Shown here piece by piece: positions 12,018-24,168 of a stretch of DNA of 64,000 nt. How positions within the stretch are numbered: the first letter of the stretch is position 1; every line of letters begins with the position of its first letter. The stretch lies in NCBI GenBank assembly GCA_031772625.1, contig CM062810.1:707905584-707969583 (forward strand), read 5' to 3'. The position numbers were made by a program, and so were the translations under genes. The notes under the pieces are model-generated. The model was not told the DNA's origin. It made no database searches and saw only the letters and a list, made by a program, of their open reading frames with translations. The stretch is from Pinus tabuliformis. Taxonomy: Eukaryota > Streptophyta > Pinopsida > Pinales > Pinaceae.

Positions 12018-12030
12018 ATATAAAGGGCAA
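12018..12030. repeat. Right target-site duplication of LINE-A
   Basis: ATATAAAGGGCAA, partner of 4498-4510 with two mismatches. It marks the 5' end of LINE-A at 12017. Confidence 0.6.
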
Positions 12031-13435
12031 AATTATAGAATGATAAAACTCGAATTTTTTCATGTAGTCATTGAAATATTTTATTTATGATCTATTTTGA
12101 TTTTTTTAATATTAGTTATATTTTTTAAATGTCATATATTAATTTTATATTAAGAATTAAATGAATTATACATCTAGATTTTATTACTGTTTATCAAGAA
12201 ATAAATGATTTTTACTCACATATGTAATTGATTTTGAAATAAATTAGTTAATGTAAATATTAAAATAGCCCATTTAAATGTTGTATTTTAAATATTTTGC
12301 TCACAATCAAAAGTGAAAATATAAAGTTTTCTCTTACTTTAGTTATTTTATTTCTCTAAAATTAATATAAAGTTATGTTACTTCACACGGACATCACAAA
12401 TATTTTTACCACATTTTTTTTTATATTTACTTTTGTTTTAAAAATCATATATTAATTTTATATTAAGAATTAAATGAATTATACATTTAGGTACTATTTT
12501 TTATTATTAAGAAACAATTGATTTTATTTTTAAAATAATTATTTTATGTTTTTTTATGCTTTTCCTTTCCGTAAATCAAAACAATCTCAAAATGAATCAA
12601 AGAAGCCTAAAATTTGCAATGTATAATTGATTGTGAAATATTTTGTTATGATTAACATTAAAATATTTTTGTTTTTTGTTATTGTTTTTTTATGCTCTAT
12701 ATATAATTGATTTTAAAATAAATTAGTTAATATAGATATTCAAATAGTCTATTTAAATGTTGTAGTGAAATATTTTAAAAAGAATAAGAATTATACATTT
12801 TGCTCACACTCAAAAATGAAAATATAAGTTTTTCTTTTAGTTTTAATTATTTTCTCTCAAAAGTTAATATAAAATCATGTTACTTCATAGGGAAATTAAA
12901 ATATTTTACTTCACATGGACATTAAAATATTTTACTATTTTTTTACAAAAGAGGAAAAAACAATTGCTCTATTAATATAATTGTTCATATACAATTGAGA
13001 CAGAAAAGAACTGAATCACAAATGTGTTTACGACATTTCTTTTATATTTTACTTCTGTTTTAAAATTTATATATTAATTTTATATTAAGAATTAAATGAA
13101 TTATACATCTAGACATTATTACTTTTTTTTTTTTTTTAATAATTAAGAAACAATTGTTTTTTTTTACACTAAAATATTATATTATATCTAATCTTAAAAT
13201 AATTATTTTATGTATTTTTTTATGTTTTTTCTTTCCATCGATCAAAATAAGTGATTATGCGATTAATCTTGAAAAAAATCTAAAAAAAATTAAAATGAAT
13301 CACAAAAGCCTAAAATCTGCGATATATAATTGATTGTGAAATATTTTGTTATAATTAACATTAATTTTTTTTTTTTAATATTCTATATATAATTGATTTT
13401 GAAATAAATTAGTTAATATAGATATTCAAATAGTC
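12031..13435. repeat. AT-rich repeat block, irregular copies
   Basis: No coding potential. Blocks recur: ATATTAATTTTATATTAAG appears near 12135, 12448 and 13070, and AATTGATTTTGAAATAAATT or a close variant near 12226, 12705 and 13391. The order and spacing differ between copies (about 310 to 690 bp), so this is a rearranged repeat and not a clean satellite. The same material resumes at 15662 after LINE-B and a relative lies at 25970-26420. Confidence 0.7.
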
Positions 13436-15660
13436 ACGGAGAACTTATTTATTTTCTTTCTCAACTTTTCAAAATTAAAGTATATCCTATTAAGCAACGA
13501 TTGAAATACCTTGGCTACAACCTGAAATCTGTTGGTTATTCAGCTATTGATTGGTCTTGGTTATCTGATCGATTTTACAAGAAAATTTTAGGGTGGGAAT
13601 TCAAATTCCTATCCATGGGTGGTGACCTAGGCTGTGCTGGTTCAGATTATGGTATACTGGGCACATCTATTCCTCATTCCATCTTCCATTATCGAGAAAC
13701 TCAACAGGATGACTGCCAACTTCATTTGGGGAGGTCACAAAGACCAGGAAAAATTCCATTTAGCAAAACTTGAGATGCTGGCCTGCCCAAAAAAGATGGG
13801 GGGATGGGGCATATTGGACTTAAATCTGTTCTGAAAGGCTCTACTATGTAAATCCATGTGGAAAGTTGTCATGGGGGACTCTATTTGGAGTAATACAATC
13901 AGATCCAAGTATATGGAGAACAAAGATATAGCATTCTGGTTTAGGCTGGGTTCCATTGGATCCCCTCGTGGCTCGGCTATATGGAGAAGTTTCAGGAAAA
14001 TTGAACAATTCTTCTTAAAAAATCTGATCTGGAAATTCCAGTCCGGGAATAAAATTATTATAGGTTTGGATGATATTGCTGGTGGGGAAGGTAGGATCCA
14101 ATTCTCCCCACAACTGATTGGGGCTTTGCACAGTAGGGGTATCTTTTTTTGGGATAAGGCAATTCACAGATGGGAGGGTGCCATTCCTATATGGAAAACA
14201 ACTGATGACTTGGGACTGAGAAATGCATTGGCTCATCAATGGAACGTGATCATATTGGATATGCGAGATAGAGGCATCTATCGATCTAAGGATGCGGATT
14301 TCCTAATATGGAAGGGGCTTGGTGGCAGAACTGATGTATATGTTAGGCACATATACCAGCTTCTTATTCAATCTGAATCAGAACAGGGGAATCCCATCTT
14401 CTCGAACACTTTCTGGAAATCTGGATGTCCCCTTAAGATCATTTTATTTGCATGGTTGGTCTTTCATAACAGGAACCTTACTTGGGAAAATCTCCAGAAG
14501 AGACATTGGTGCGGGCCGGCGATATGTCCCCTTTGTTGGGCAAACACAGAGAACAATCTTCATTTGTTCATTCTCTGTCCGCAATCACAGTTGATATGGC
14601 AGCTTGTGGCAGCACATTTCGGGCTCAACAGAATCTCTTTCCCCACTATTGTTGATGCTTTTGGATGGTGGAGTGACATGAATATCGACATGCGGCCCAT
14701 TCCATTGCTGGCCATTTGGGCAATTTGGAAGTGGCGGAATGCAAATATTTTCGACTCAAAAATGGAATGCCATCTATCAGTATTTGAATCTATTCTTCAT
14801 ATGCACAATTCTCTTTGCTTGCCAAAATAGTCTCGGTTAAGAGGGTAGGAGGAAGGCTCAAACTATGGATCCTTCGGGGTTCCCGCATGCCTACTTTGAT
14901 GGGGCAGCACAACAGGGTATTTGTGCTTGCGGAGTTTATATCATCCCTTCAGATGGGCAACAGTATGAAATATATTGGAATGGAGGGTCTGGTACCAACA
15001 ATAAAGCTGAGGTTATGGCTCTTGCTGGTCTTCTTTCCTTCTGTGATTTTCTCAACATACAAGAGCTGCAAATATTTGGAGACTCTAAGATGATCATCGA
15101 CCATTTTCGGTCAAAACATGTCATAAGGAACTACAACTTATCGTGATGGATCAAAATAATTGAGACAATATGGAATCGCAGGAAGGACTACTTGACTGCT
15201 CATATTGACAGGGATAAAAACACAGTTGTGGATGCTCTATCGAAGAAAGGTCTCCTATCTCATCATGGAATATGGTCAATGTGCATCACAGTGGACAACA
15301 TTTCTTTCCAGATTCAGGATTTTCTCATGCCGGGTACATAACTCACTTTTTTCATGATCACCAATCCGGTATGTACCTAAGACCTTCGATTGCTTTTCCA
15401 TTTTGGATGACTTTCTGTTATAATCCACATCCAGCTTTTTGATTATAGATACCTCATATTTCTCTACATTAATGCTGAACATGATGAACTATCTGATGTA
15501 GCCTATTGTTCTGGCATTTTTTGACCATCACATACATATTTGTCTGAATTCCGATATGCAGCTATAAACATGTATGTCTCCATCTTCTATATTTTGTACT
15601 ATCTCCTCTATATGTTTTTATAATAGAAATATTGCTTCTTCTTTTTTTTCGCGCTGACAA
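13436..15660 (+). mobile_element. LINE-B: 5'-truncated L1-type LINE
   Basis: Only the C-terminal part of ORF2 and a 3' tail region are present. The insertion splits an AT-rich repeat: the left flank stops at GATATTCAAATAGTC (about 13435) and the repeat resumes at TGTTGCAGTGAAAT (about 15662), as judged from the unbroken copy near 12735-12770. About eight bases of the target seem to be missing and I see no convincing target-site duplication. 5' truncation is the usual outcome of LINE insertion. Confidence 0.8.
13441..15343 (+). pseudogene. LINE-B ORF2 C-terminal part: RT thumb, zf-RVT, RNase H
   Basis: It starts inside the reverse transcriptase thumb (LKYLGYNLK near 13500), changes frame near 13620, and then runs in one frame to 14830 with one stop at 13832. 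The zf-RVT zinc cluster is CPLCWANTENNLHLFILC (14527-14580). A further shift leads into RNase H, 14865-15146 (YFDGAAQ, NNKAEVMAL, FGDSKM), which continues past a TGA at 15144-15146 to the VVDALSKK block near 15230. The TGA stands where Arg is expected, so it probably arose from CGA. No catalytic RT block remains, so the fragment was dead on arrival. Confidence 0.8.
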
Positions 15661-16318
15661 AGTGTTGCAGTGAAATATTTAAAAAGAATAAGAAATATAC
15701 ATTTTGTTCACACTCATTTTGTTTTGACCAAAGTTGATTGGTAAAAAATACAACATTTTTCCTTTGATCTCATGCGTTCACACATGCGAGTTGGGTCAAC
15801 TTTGACAAACAAAAATCCATATTGGATCTTTTAGAAACAAAATCCATGTGCATGATTTCCTTCTAGAATGGCACTAATATCCCGATCACAAAGTTTGCTA
15901 CAAAAAGTTGGACGAAACTACATAAATTGATCTGGCAAACTATCATAAATAAAACGAAACAAAATTCTTCTTAATTCATTATAGATAAAGGAAATAATAA
16001 TAATAGATTATGTAAACATGTATGAGGGAGTTTTGGTGTATTTGTGGGTAAAAATGGTACTAATGGGTAAGTGGTATGGTGTGAAAATGAATGGCAAGAT
16101 CAAGACAATTTAGAGGCCCAACATCTCCCCCACGCCTGATTTTTTGCATGTCCTCTTGCAAACAAAGCTTTGCAAAGTTTCATAATGCAACCGGTTCCTA
16201 ATATTCCTTTATTCTGACATTTCAATTGAATCCTCGACCAAAGCTTGAAGATATTGGTGTTGACCATCTATATCAGTAAGATGCGCTTTTCTCTCTCACC
16301 AATCAGTAAGAGATTGGT
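15661..16318. other. AT-rich repeat remnant and unassigned DNA
   Basis: 15662-15720 continues the AT-rich repeat split by LINE-B. A short inverted repeat follows (GTTTTGACCAAAGTTGAT near 15720 and TCAACTTTGACAAAC near 15798), suggestive of a small foldback element. Nothing recognisable lies between it and the LTR at about 16319. Confidence 0.4.
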
Positions 16319-17452
16319 TGATGGTGAGAGTATGTGAGGAAGAGAAGGTTGCATAGTGTGAATATGCTTCAGACCTAGTTGTGAGAAAAATTGCTTCAGT
16401 TAATGAGTGTAAATGGCAGTGAATGGAGCAGATTGTTGAAGTAATGCATCAGTATTCATATCATATTTGAGGATGATGTAGTAAAGATTGTTTGGAGAGT
16501 TTTTGCATGTTGCTGGAGTATAATTTGTTGGAAACTCTAATTTTTGTTTTTATCAGGAGCTGCTGATGCATTTGGCACATAGCCATTGTGTTGTATGTTG
16601 CTAATTATAGTATGCAACAATTGTATTTTGCAGTGAGGGTTTGATATTAAGGTTGAGTATGTGATATGTTTATGTTGTTGGTGATGATATCATTCAATTT
16701 TTTATTGGATGGATTGTGGCCACCATTTTGCTAGAGTAGAGAGCATATTTGTGGTATTATTTTGATTTGATGAGATTGTCTTGTTGTTGGAGATCATATT
16801 GCAGAGCTGAATCAAGTTGAGTAGAAAGTCTTGGGATCCAGTGTGAAAATATATGAAACGAGGTCCACATAGAGTAGAGGAGCAGTGACTTCATGGGTGT
16901 GGAGCAGTGATTGTGAAGTTTCAGTGAAAGGAACAATTTCTCAATCCAACTGGAGTTGGATAATCCAATCGAAGTTGGGCGAGGATCGATTGATCATGGT
17001 GGCTTTTAGCGGATGGTAGTTCGTAGATTTGTGTGAGAACATAGTCTTCCGAGCTAATCAATAGAATTGAGTCTCCAAGATGATGGGAGTCAAATGATTG
17101 TATATACGGTCAAGTCTCCTAGTTGATCAAAGTCAACAATATACATAAAAGACTATATTTTCTTAATAGAAGACTCAGAGAAATACAACAACAAGAAGAG
17201 TGGTTTTTTGCCCAGTGAAATGTGGATGTGTTTTTGATGTGTTGATTATTGTTTCTCTCATTGTTGTCTTGTTTAAGATTCTTATATGGTTTATATGCAT
17301 GATATAATCTAATGTATTGTTGGTTAATATATGTGATTCAATAGAGAAGTTTATATTGGTAAAATTGTTTAAGGAGTCACAATATTGATTCACACCCTTA
17401 TACACCCCCCCCACCGCGGCCCCCCCGGCTTAGTAGTGCTCAAAGGATTCCA
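16319..17452 (+). repeat. 5' LTR of the gag-only element
   Basis: Aligns along its whole length with 21739-22865. It begins TGATGGTGAGAG and ends ATTCCA before the primer site. Near its end (17402-17430) it carries a C-rich insert, two runs of seven or more C around CCGCGG, that the 3' copy lacks. Confidence 0.8.
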
Positions 17453-17457
17453 AAAAT

Positions 17458-17470
17458 TGGTATCAGAATG
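17458..17470 (+). other. Primer binding site (Met-tRNA type)
   Basis: TGGTATCAGAATG follows the 5' LTR after five bases. The first ten bases match the TGGTATCAGA core complementary to initiator Met-tRNA. Confidence 0.75.
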
Positions 17471-17656
17471 GGGCTCTTAGTTATAGTTTGATCACTGGAG
17501 AGTAGAGTTGGGGTTAGTTGGAAATTTGATTTTTTATTTTTATTTATTTTTAATTAATTAATTAATTTATTTTAATGTTTAATGTTTAATTAATTAATTT
17601 ATTTTAATGTTTAATGTTTAATTAATTAATTAATTTATTTATTTATTTTTATCAGA

Positions 17657-19072
17657 ATGGATGTCCTCATTGCTGCAAATTACAAGGTATGGCACAAAAA
17701 TACTAAATCTCAATAATTGTCTAATGGATCTAAAATTTGGAGACTGGTATGTGAAGGATGTGGAAAGGATCCAATAACACCTAAATTTTTGGAGCAGGAT
17801 GCGTAAGCTAGAGTCATAAACTACAAGAATCTTCATGATGATGATATGAAGAGGCTAGTAGGTTTGAAATATGCCAAGGAAATGCGGGACAAGCCAGAAT
17901 CCATATTTGGAGATGGTACCGACAACAATATGGAGAATGAGAAGAAGAGAAACAAGAAGAAGAATAAGAAGAAGGGCCTACAAAGTCAAGAATCTCAGCC
18001 ACAAGAGTCTCATTATTCTAGTGCACATGATTCAATAGATGATAAGAAGAAATTAGAAAACCCTGAACCCAAAGGTATAAATATTAATGATTTTCTATTA
18101 AGTTATACTTTTGATGATTCAAATTGTGATAATGCTAAAGTTCCTAATGAATATGATAATGATATTAAGGGTCTTAGATCTAAGATTTCTAGACTAAGAA
18201 GAAAAGTGCATATTTCTAGACTAACAAGGAACAAGAAAAATTATCGCAGATTTGTGATAATAAGGAGACCAAACTCAAGGAAGAGATTTTCAGCTTAAAG
18301 ATTAAGTTAGCAGAATAAGAAAGAAATTAGAAGCTGAAAAGTTTTCCTTGAGAAAACAATGAAATATGGAGAAGAGTAGTATGGCCTTGGATAATTTGAT
18401 TGAGATCCAAAGATCACCATTGGATAAATCTGGTCTTGGATTTAAAAAGGGTGAGTCTAGTTTGCATGTAGGCAAAAATAACAAAGAAGAACCCAAGAAA
18501 CCTCTAGAAAAAAATACCAATAGCAAGAGCGAGAACAAAGGAAATAAGAAGTAGAACCAATAGCTAATCAAGTAGCAAAACCAACAGCAACAAAGAATAA
18601 TTCTCAGGGAGCTCCTACATCAAAAAAATCATTTACTCTAAGATATAATCGTGGCAGATTTGTAAGGTTCTAAAGGAATCAATGTCCTTTTGTTCCTTTT
18701 GTGCATAATGTAGAATGTTACAACTGTCACAAATTTGGGCATGTTGCTACTAATTGCCAAAGCAGAATGTATAAATCAAATCAGAGGAGATTGCAACGAT
18801 TTCAGTGGCCAAGGAGACTAGCCAACTTGTATAATCATGGTTTTTATGGTTATTGCTATTCATGTAACCTGCTTGGACATAAGGCAATAGATTGTAGGTC
18901 TAATCGATGGAGGAGAAGCACATTTCATGCAAGGTTTATATCTAGCATTAGCAGCAGGGTATCTAATCCTCTTGCTACATATCTTGGCCATGTAGAATGT
19001 TACACATGTCATAACTTTGGCCATATGGAAAGAGACTATTTGTTGCCATGTTATCAAAGACAAAATAAATAA
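17657..19072 (+). pseudogene. Gag of the non-autonomous element, three CCHC knuckles
   Basis: The frame opens at the ATG of 17657 (MDVLIAANYKVW) and is broken by two early stops. It then stays open from 17846 to 18298 with a Lys/Asn/Glu-rich linker, moves to another frame around 18366-18554, and returns to the first frame at 18701-19072. Three zinc knuckles follow: CYNCHKFGHVATNC (18716-18757), CYSCNLLGHKAIDC (18854-18895) and a third at 18998-19039 whose last Cys reads Tyr. Gag packages the element RNA. Three knuckles are more than the one or two usual in plant elements. Stops and shifts show it is no longer functional. Confidence 0.78.
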
Positions 19073-21738
19073 GAGCAATAGAAACAAAGAGAACCTACCA
19101 AAAAACCAATAAAGGAGGAAACAAGGCAGCCAAAGACCGTGTGGAGAAAGAAGGAGCAATAATTCTTCAAGTAGTGAAGTGCATCCCCTCCTACAATCCA
19201 TGATTATTTCTTGCATATTTACAAGAGGATTGCAGAGTTCATGAGAGGTGCATAACCTCAGGGGGAGCGTATGGTAGCTTGATGAGTATAAGATGTTACA
19301 ACAACATATGATGAGTTCATTTGAGCTTCATGCACTTTCAGGCCCACAAGATCAAACTGTCTATTGGAGGTATATTGAGCTCAAGGGGAGATATGCATGG
19401 TATGAGGTTTGCATGAGTTATTTGATATTTTTCATCATTTTCACTTAGTTATTTGTAACTTCCTTACATATGTTTCCTGAGTGAAATTAGTACATTTTTC
19501 AACCATATATAAATTTTTGGTCTCTACTGACAGTTGGTTGAAAAGTTGTACAACCATGCATGCAATGAGATCATTGGTACAACATGCATAGAGATGACAT
19601 GAGACATGGACCAAACATGTATGAGATGTCATATGATGATCATTACAACATGTATTTGTTATTTATTCATCATTTTATGTTGGTTGAGAGTCCAATCCTT
19701 AGTATGATGAGTCATGATGTTTGATAGGCTTGTTATGGAGGAGTGTCATGGAGTTTATTATAGCCACATGTATGGGCTAATGTTGATGTAATAGTCATGA
19801 TATTTTATGTATTTAAGTCATTGGTCCATTGGAGATGATGATAACAACTATGTATTTATTGATATATCCATGTAAAATTCTCATGAAGCCATGTACTTGT
19901 ATGTATGTATATTTGGGCCATATAGTCATGAGGTAATGTTATGATCATATGAGAGTATGTATGAGGTATTATGTCACTTCTAAAACCATCTATTTTCATT
20001 GTAATATGTCACTTAGTCATGGTCATGTGGAGTCTATGTCCATATGGTGCTTTTATTTGTCAAAAGAGAGCATTGTTTGCAGTGGAAGCAGTTCATTGCA
20101 GGTTCGAGATGATATTGGAGATGACATGTGTTCAGGGGGAACATATATTTGATCTTGTTTACTTTAGCCATATATTTTTGGCATTATGATCTCCTTGGAG
20201 GTGTTCATGATGTGCCTCATGTTATGTTATGTTTGTTGGGTTTTGACCTCATTATTTGGGAAAAGAGATTGATGTTTCCTATTGATGATGATGCTATGTG
20301 GTTGCTATATGGAGAATGTTGATTGATGCTTCAGGTGCATATTGTTGCATATCATTGATGTTGCTTACAATTGTGATTATTGTTGTTGCTTCTGGAGGTT
20401 ATTGGTTGGATATGATGATCTGAATGTTGCTTGGTTCATATGCTGCTTGCTGCTTGATGATGATGAGGAGGCATGAATGTCGGTTGATATGCATTATATT
20501 TCAGACATGTAGAGATCACTTGCTCCAGTCTTTGTGATACAATTTTCTGCCTTATCAAATGGATTTGTCCCTTTTCCATTGATGTTAAAGGGGAAGTGAC
20601 AGAGGATATTTTTCTAGAGGTCGTGTGTGGTTTCCATCAATGCCAAAGGGGGATATTATTGGAATTATGGTGTGCATGGTTCCAACTAGATGATGTTGGC
20701 ATTGGTTCATGATGACAACTAGCTTATGTTGGCATTGATGTCAACCCTATGTAATCTACCTAATGTTTGGATGTCTTCATTGTAGCATGCTTTGCAACTA
20801 GTTGAGTTGGCATTGAGATGGTTATGTTGGCATTGATGTCAAGCTTTTTAAAGTGGTCGGATGATGGCATTGGTGTGGTTGATGGTTCCTCATGTGCTAG
20901 TGGTGTTCGTGGAGGTGTTGCCTTGAGTTGTCTTGTGTTGGCATATGTTAGCATGTGCATTTATTAGAGGCACTATTGATATTGCTATAGGTGGATGATG
21001 CAGATCTACCTGTGATGGAGATGATGGCTCAATTGTCATTCATGTTTTTGTGATGGCACACTTGTTGATTTGGCATATTACGTCTTCATCTAGGTCTTCC
21101 TGCTTGTGTTCATGGAGATGACTTGTTACAGTGATGGTTTGGCACATGATGATGCTGATGATGTTGCAGAGGTGTTGCAACTTGTGGAGGACTTGTTGGC
21201 AACCTTACCAACCTATGTTTGTAGGATTTTTAGGTCAACTTGGAAATGACACTTGGGATACTTTTTTCATTGTTATTAGAGGCTTGTCATGGGTTTTCAT
21301 AGGTTCTACAACTTTAGGAGATGCCCCCCAAGTAGATAAACAAGTCTTGGAAGTTTGGAACTGATCAGATGCAAGATTAGGGCTGCAAAACTCTTGAGAA
21401 AACTCAGTTTTGAGAGGCATACATAGCTCTTGTGAAGGAAACTTGAGCATATGCAGGTTTTATGAAGGAAAGTCACGTATATGTCCTAAAAGTGAATTTC
21501 TCCACATTCCTCACGCAAATTGGAATTAATTCAGCATGGAAATTCTTAGAGGCTTCTAGATTAAGTTGTAAAGGTCGAAAATGGTTTGAAAGGTCCTCTA
21601 ATGATGTGAACACCTTAAGTGCACAAGTAGTGGATATAGTGGATTGATTTTGTCAATTTTGGGCACTCTTGATCCCAACCCCAACATCCATTTCGCCCTG
21701 CATGTTTTATATAATTCATTTTGGAGTTGAGTGATGGT
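19073..21738 (+). other. Pol-less 3' internal region with repeated G-rich purine tracts
   Basis: No pol motif is visible in any frame. Purine tracts lie near 19257 (CAGGGGGAGCG), 19381 (AAGGGGAGATA), 20132 (CAGGGGGAACA), 20587 (AAAGGGGAAG) and 20645 (CAAAGGGGGAT). One of these, or the GGAGTTGAG just before 21739, may have primed plus-strand synthesis. The words TTGGCATTGATGTCAA and variants recur at 20700-20950. Confidence 0.5.
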
Positions 21739-22865
21739 TTATGGTGAGAGTATGCGAGGAAGAGAAGGGCATGAATACACTTCAAACCTAGTTGTGAGAA
21801 GAATTGGTTTAGTTAGTGATTGTAAATTGCAGTGAATGGAGTAGATTGCTGAAGCAATGCATCAATATTCAGATAAGATTTGAGGCTATTGTAGGAGTGA
21901 TTGTTTAGAGGGTTTTTGTATGCTGATGTAGTATATTTTGTTGGTGACTCTCACTTTTGTTTTTATCAGGAGCTTCTGATGCATTAGGCACATAGCCATG
22001 TTGTTGTATGTTGATAATTGTAGTATGAAACAATTATATTTTGTAGTGAGGGTTTGATATTAAGGTTGAGTATGTGATATGTTTATGTTGTTGGTGATGA
22101 TATCATTAAGTTTTTTATTGGATGTAGTGTGGGCACTACTTTTTTGGAGTAGAGAGCATATTTGTGGTATTATTTGGATTTGATGAGTTTGTCTTGTTAC
22201 TAGAGATCAAATTACATAGCTGAATTAAGTTGAGCAGAAATTATTGGGATTCAATGTGAAAATATATGAAACAAAATCCGCATAGAGTAGAGGAGCAGTG
22301 ACTTCATGGGTGTGGATAAGTGATTGTGAAGTTTCAGCGAAAGGAACAATTTCTCAATCCAATCAATGTTAGATAGTCCAATCGGAGTTGGGCGAGGATC
22401 GATTGATTGTGGTGGCTTTCAGCGGATGGTAGTCCATAGATCCGTGTGAATACATAATCTTCCAAGTTGATCAATAGAATCGAGTCTCCAGGTTGGTGGG
22501 AGTAAACTAATTGTATATGAGGTCAAGTATCCTAGTTGATAAGAGTCAACAATCTATGTAAAATACTATATTTGATTAATAGAAGATTCAGAGCAGTGTA
22601 ACAACAACAATGGTGGTTTTTTTTCCCGATGAAGGGTTTTCCACTAGATATCTTGTGTCTCTTGTGCGGATGTGTTTTTGATGTGTTGATTATTGTTTCT
22701 CTCATGGTTGTATTGTTTTAGCTGCTTATATGGTTTACATGCATGAGGTAATCTAATGTGTTGTTGGTTAATATATGTGATTCAATAGAGAAGTTTAAAT
22801 TGGTAAAATTGTTTAAGAAGTCACACTATTGATTCACCCCCCTCAATAGTGCACAAAGGTTTGCA
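21739..22865 (+). repeat. 3' LTR of the gag-only element
   Basis: Partner of 16319-17452. The start reads TTATGGTGAG where the 5' copy has TGATGGTGAG; it ends TTTGCA at 22865. Divergence from the 5' copy is clear along its length, so the insertion is not recent. Confidence 0.8.
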
Positions 22866-24153
22866 ACACTTATTATATGGAAGGTACATAGAAAGCAACA
22901 CTAAAGCGAACACACGATTTAAAAATCACAAAGCCAAAGATCAAGAACAATATGTATGCACAACTCGAAAGATTTTGAAAAATCCAAATTCAATTTATAT
23001 TCAACTCATAATTTGTAGGCTTGGCCAGCCTCGTACAACCAAAATCTGCCAAGTCTTCCGAGTCAACATTCTAACAATAAAAAGAGACTTGGCCAATTGA
23101 ACACGATAGAAATATGCGAGAATGCGCGTTGGGATTCATCCAATTCTCATGAAGATGAAGGGGATTCTTCTTTTTTAATAACACTGGATCTCATAATCCT
23201 CTATTACTATTTTCTTTATTTCCCTCCTTCAAACAACCACTGTAAAAGAGAAGTAGCGACCTTCCTTCACAAAAAAACACCCAAAAACTCAACCAACATA
23301 TTTTCTATGAATGGGTAGCCATGACTACATATTCCGTCCTAACCCCCTTAGCATCCGAGTCCTAAGATGGTGGCGGGGTCCTACGAAGGCTACTCATGAA
23401 ATGGCTATACTCATCCTTTCCACCTACTCCATGGCGAAGACTCCTGTAACAGAAATGTCAAGAACAATAATTTGGATGAAAAATCCAAGGTCGAGTCCTT
23501 GAGCTGCACATATAGTGAGACCCTACAAACCTTAATTTGCAAAGCTAAAAAATTGGTCATGCATCACAAGAGGACCCAAATGTCTAAGGTAGGTGAAGAT
23601 ATTGGTTCTGTCATTGGAAGAAACAAGGAGTTCGAGCTTCCTTCATATCCCCCTAATGCCTTCGAGATAGAGTCACCCCATGAATCCATTAGGGATGAAA
23701 GGGTTGTGAATCCTGTAATGTTGGAGAACATAATGCCTTAAGGAGCCTTCCACATCCATACCATGCAGTATCTCTTCCTCGAGCTTCGTCTTGTTTTATC
23801 TGCTGATTCCATCTGCTCACAGGTATCCTCACACCAAATCGCTTAATGGTGAAAAATATGATTGCCATAATAGAGCTTACCTGAATTTCAAACCAAGGAG
23901 GAGAAAGGAAAAAGGGGAGAATATGGGGAAAATTCCAGACATTTGTGATTTAATGAATTTTGCAGCATTGGACAATCCACTACCACACATCATTACTGTT
24001 GAACTCAAATGGAAATAGAGACAAATAGAATGTAGATGGAACTGACTGAATGGAACGAAGATGGAACTAGTAGAATGACAATGGCATCCGTTTTGAGATT
24101 GTTGAAGATGGTGAAAAAATGGGTGGGCAATAAGGCCATTTCATATATAAGAT
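22866..24153. other. Unassigned stretch with several short open frames
   Basis: Frames at 22849-23100, 23472-23741 and 23791-24018 are open for 60 to 90 codons and shift phase between blocks. The 23472-23741 product has a stretch (ELPSYPPNAFEIESPHES) that looks protein-like, but I do not recognise it. This could be a decayed retrotransposon or a gene remnant; it could equally be chance. Confidence 0.3.
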
Positions 24154-24168
24154 AGACTACGCCTATAC
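24154..24168. repeat. Left 15-bp target-site duplication
   Basis: AGACTACGCCTATAC, identical to 25743-25757. The T-run right after it (24171-24177) would be the poly-A tail of a minus-strand insert. Confidence 0.75.

Larger units (their letters stand above)
16319..22865 (+). mobile_element. Gag-only LTR retrotransposon (non-autonomous)
   Basis: LTRs of about 1134 and 1127 bp enclose 4286 bp. A Met-tRNA primer site follows the 5' LTR, and gag remnants with three zinc knuckles occupy 17657-19072. The remaining 2.7 kb up to the 3' LTR shows no protease, integrase, reverse transcriptase or RNase H. That region is rich in GTTGGCATTGATGTCAA-type words and in short G-rich purine tracts resembling repeated polypurine tracts, a layout I associate with the SIRE/Maximus group of copia elements (inference). 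I could not find matching 5-bp flanks (TTGGT left, ACACT right), so the exact ends are uncertain by a few bases. Confidence 0.8.

Noticed and set aside
16314..22870. Target-site duplication for the gag-only LTR element
   Set aside because: TTGGT on the left and ACACT on the right do not match, and shifting the ends by a few bases does not help.
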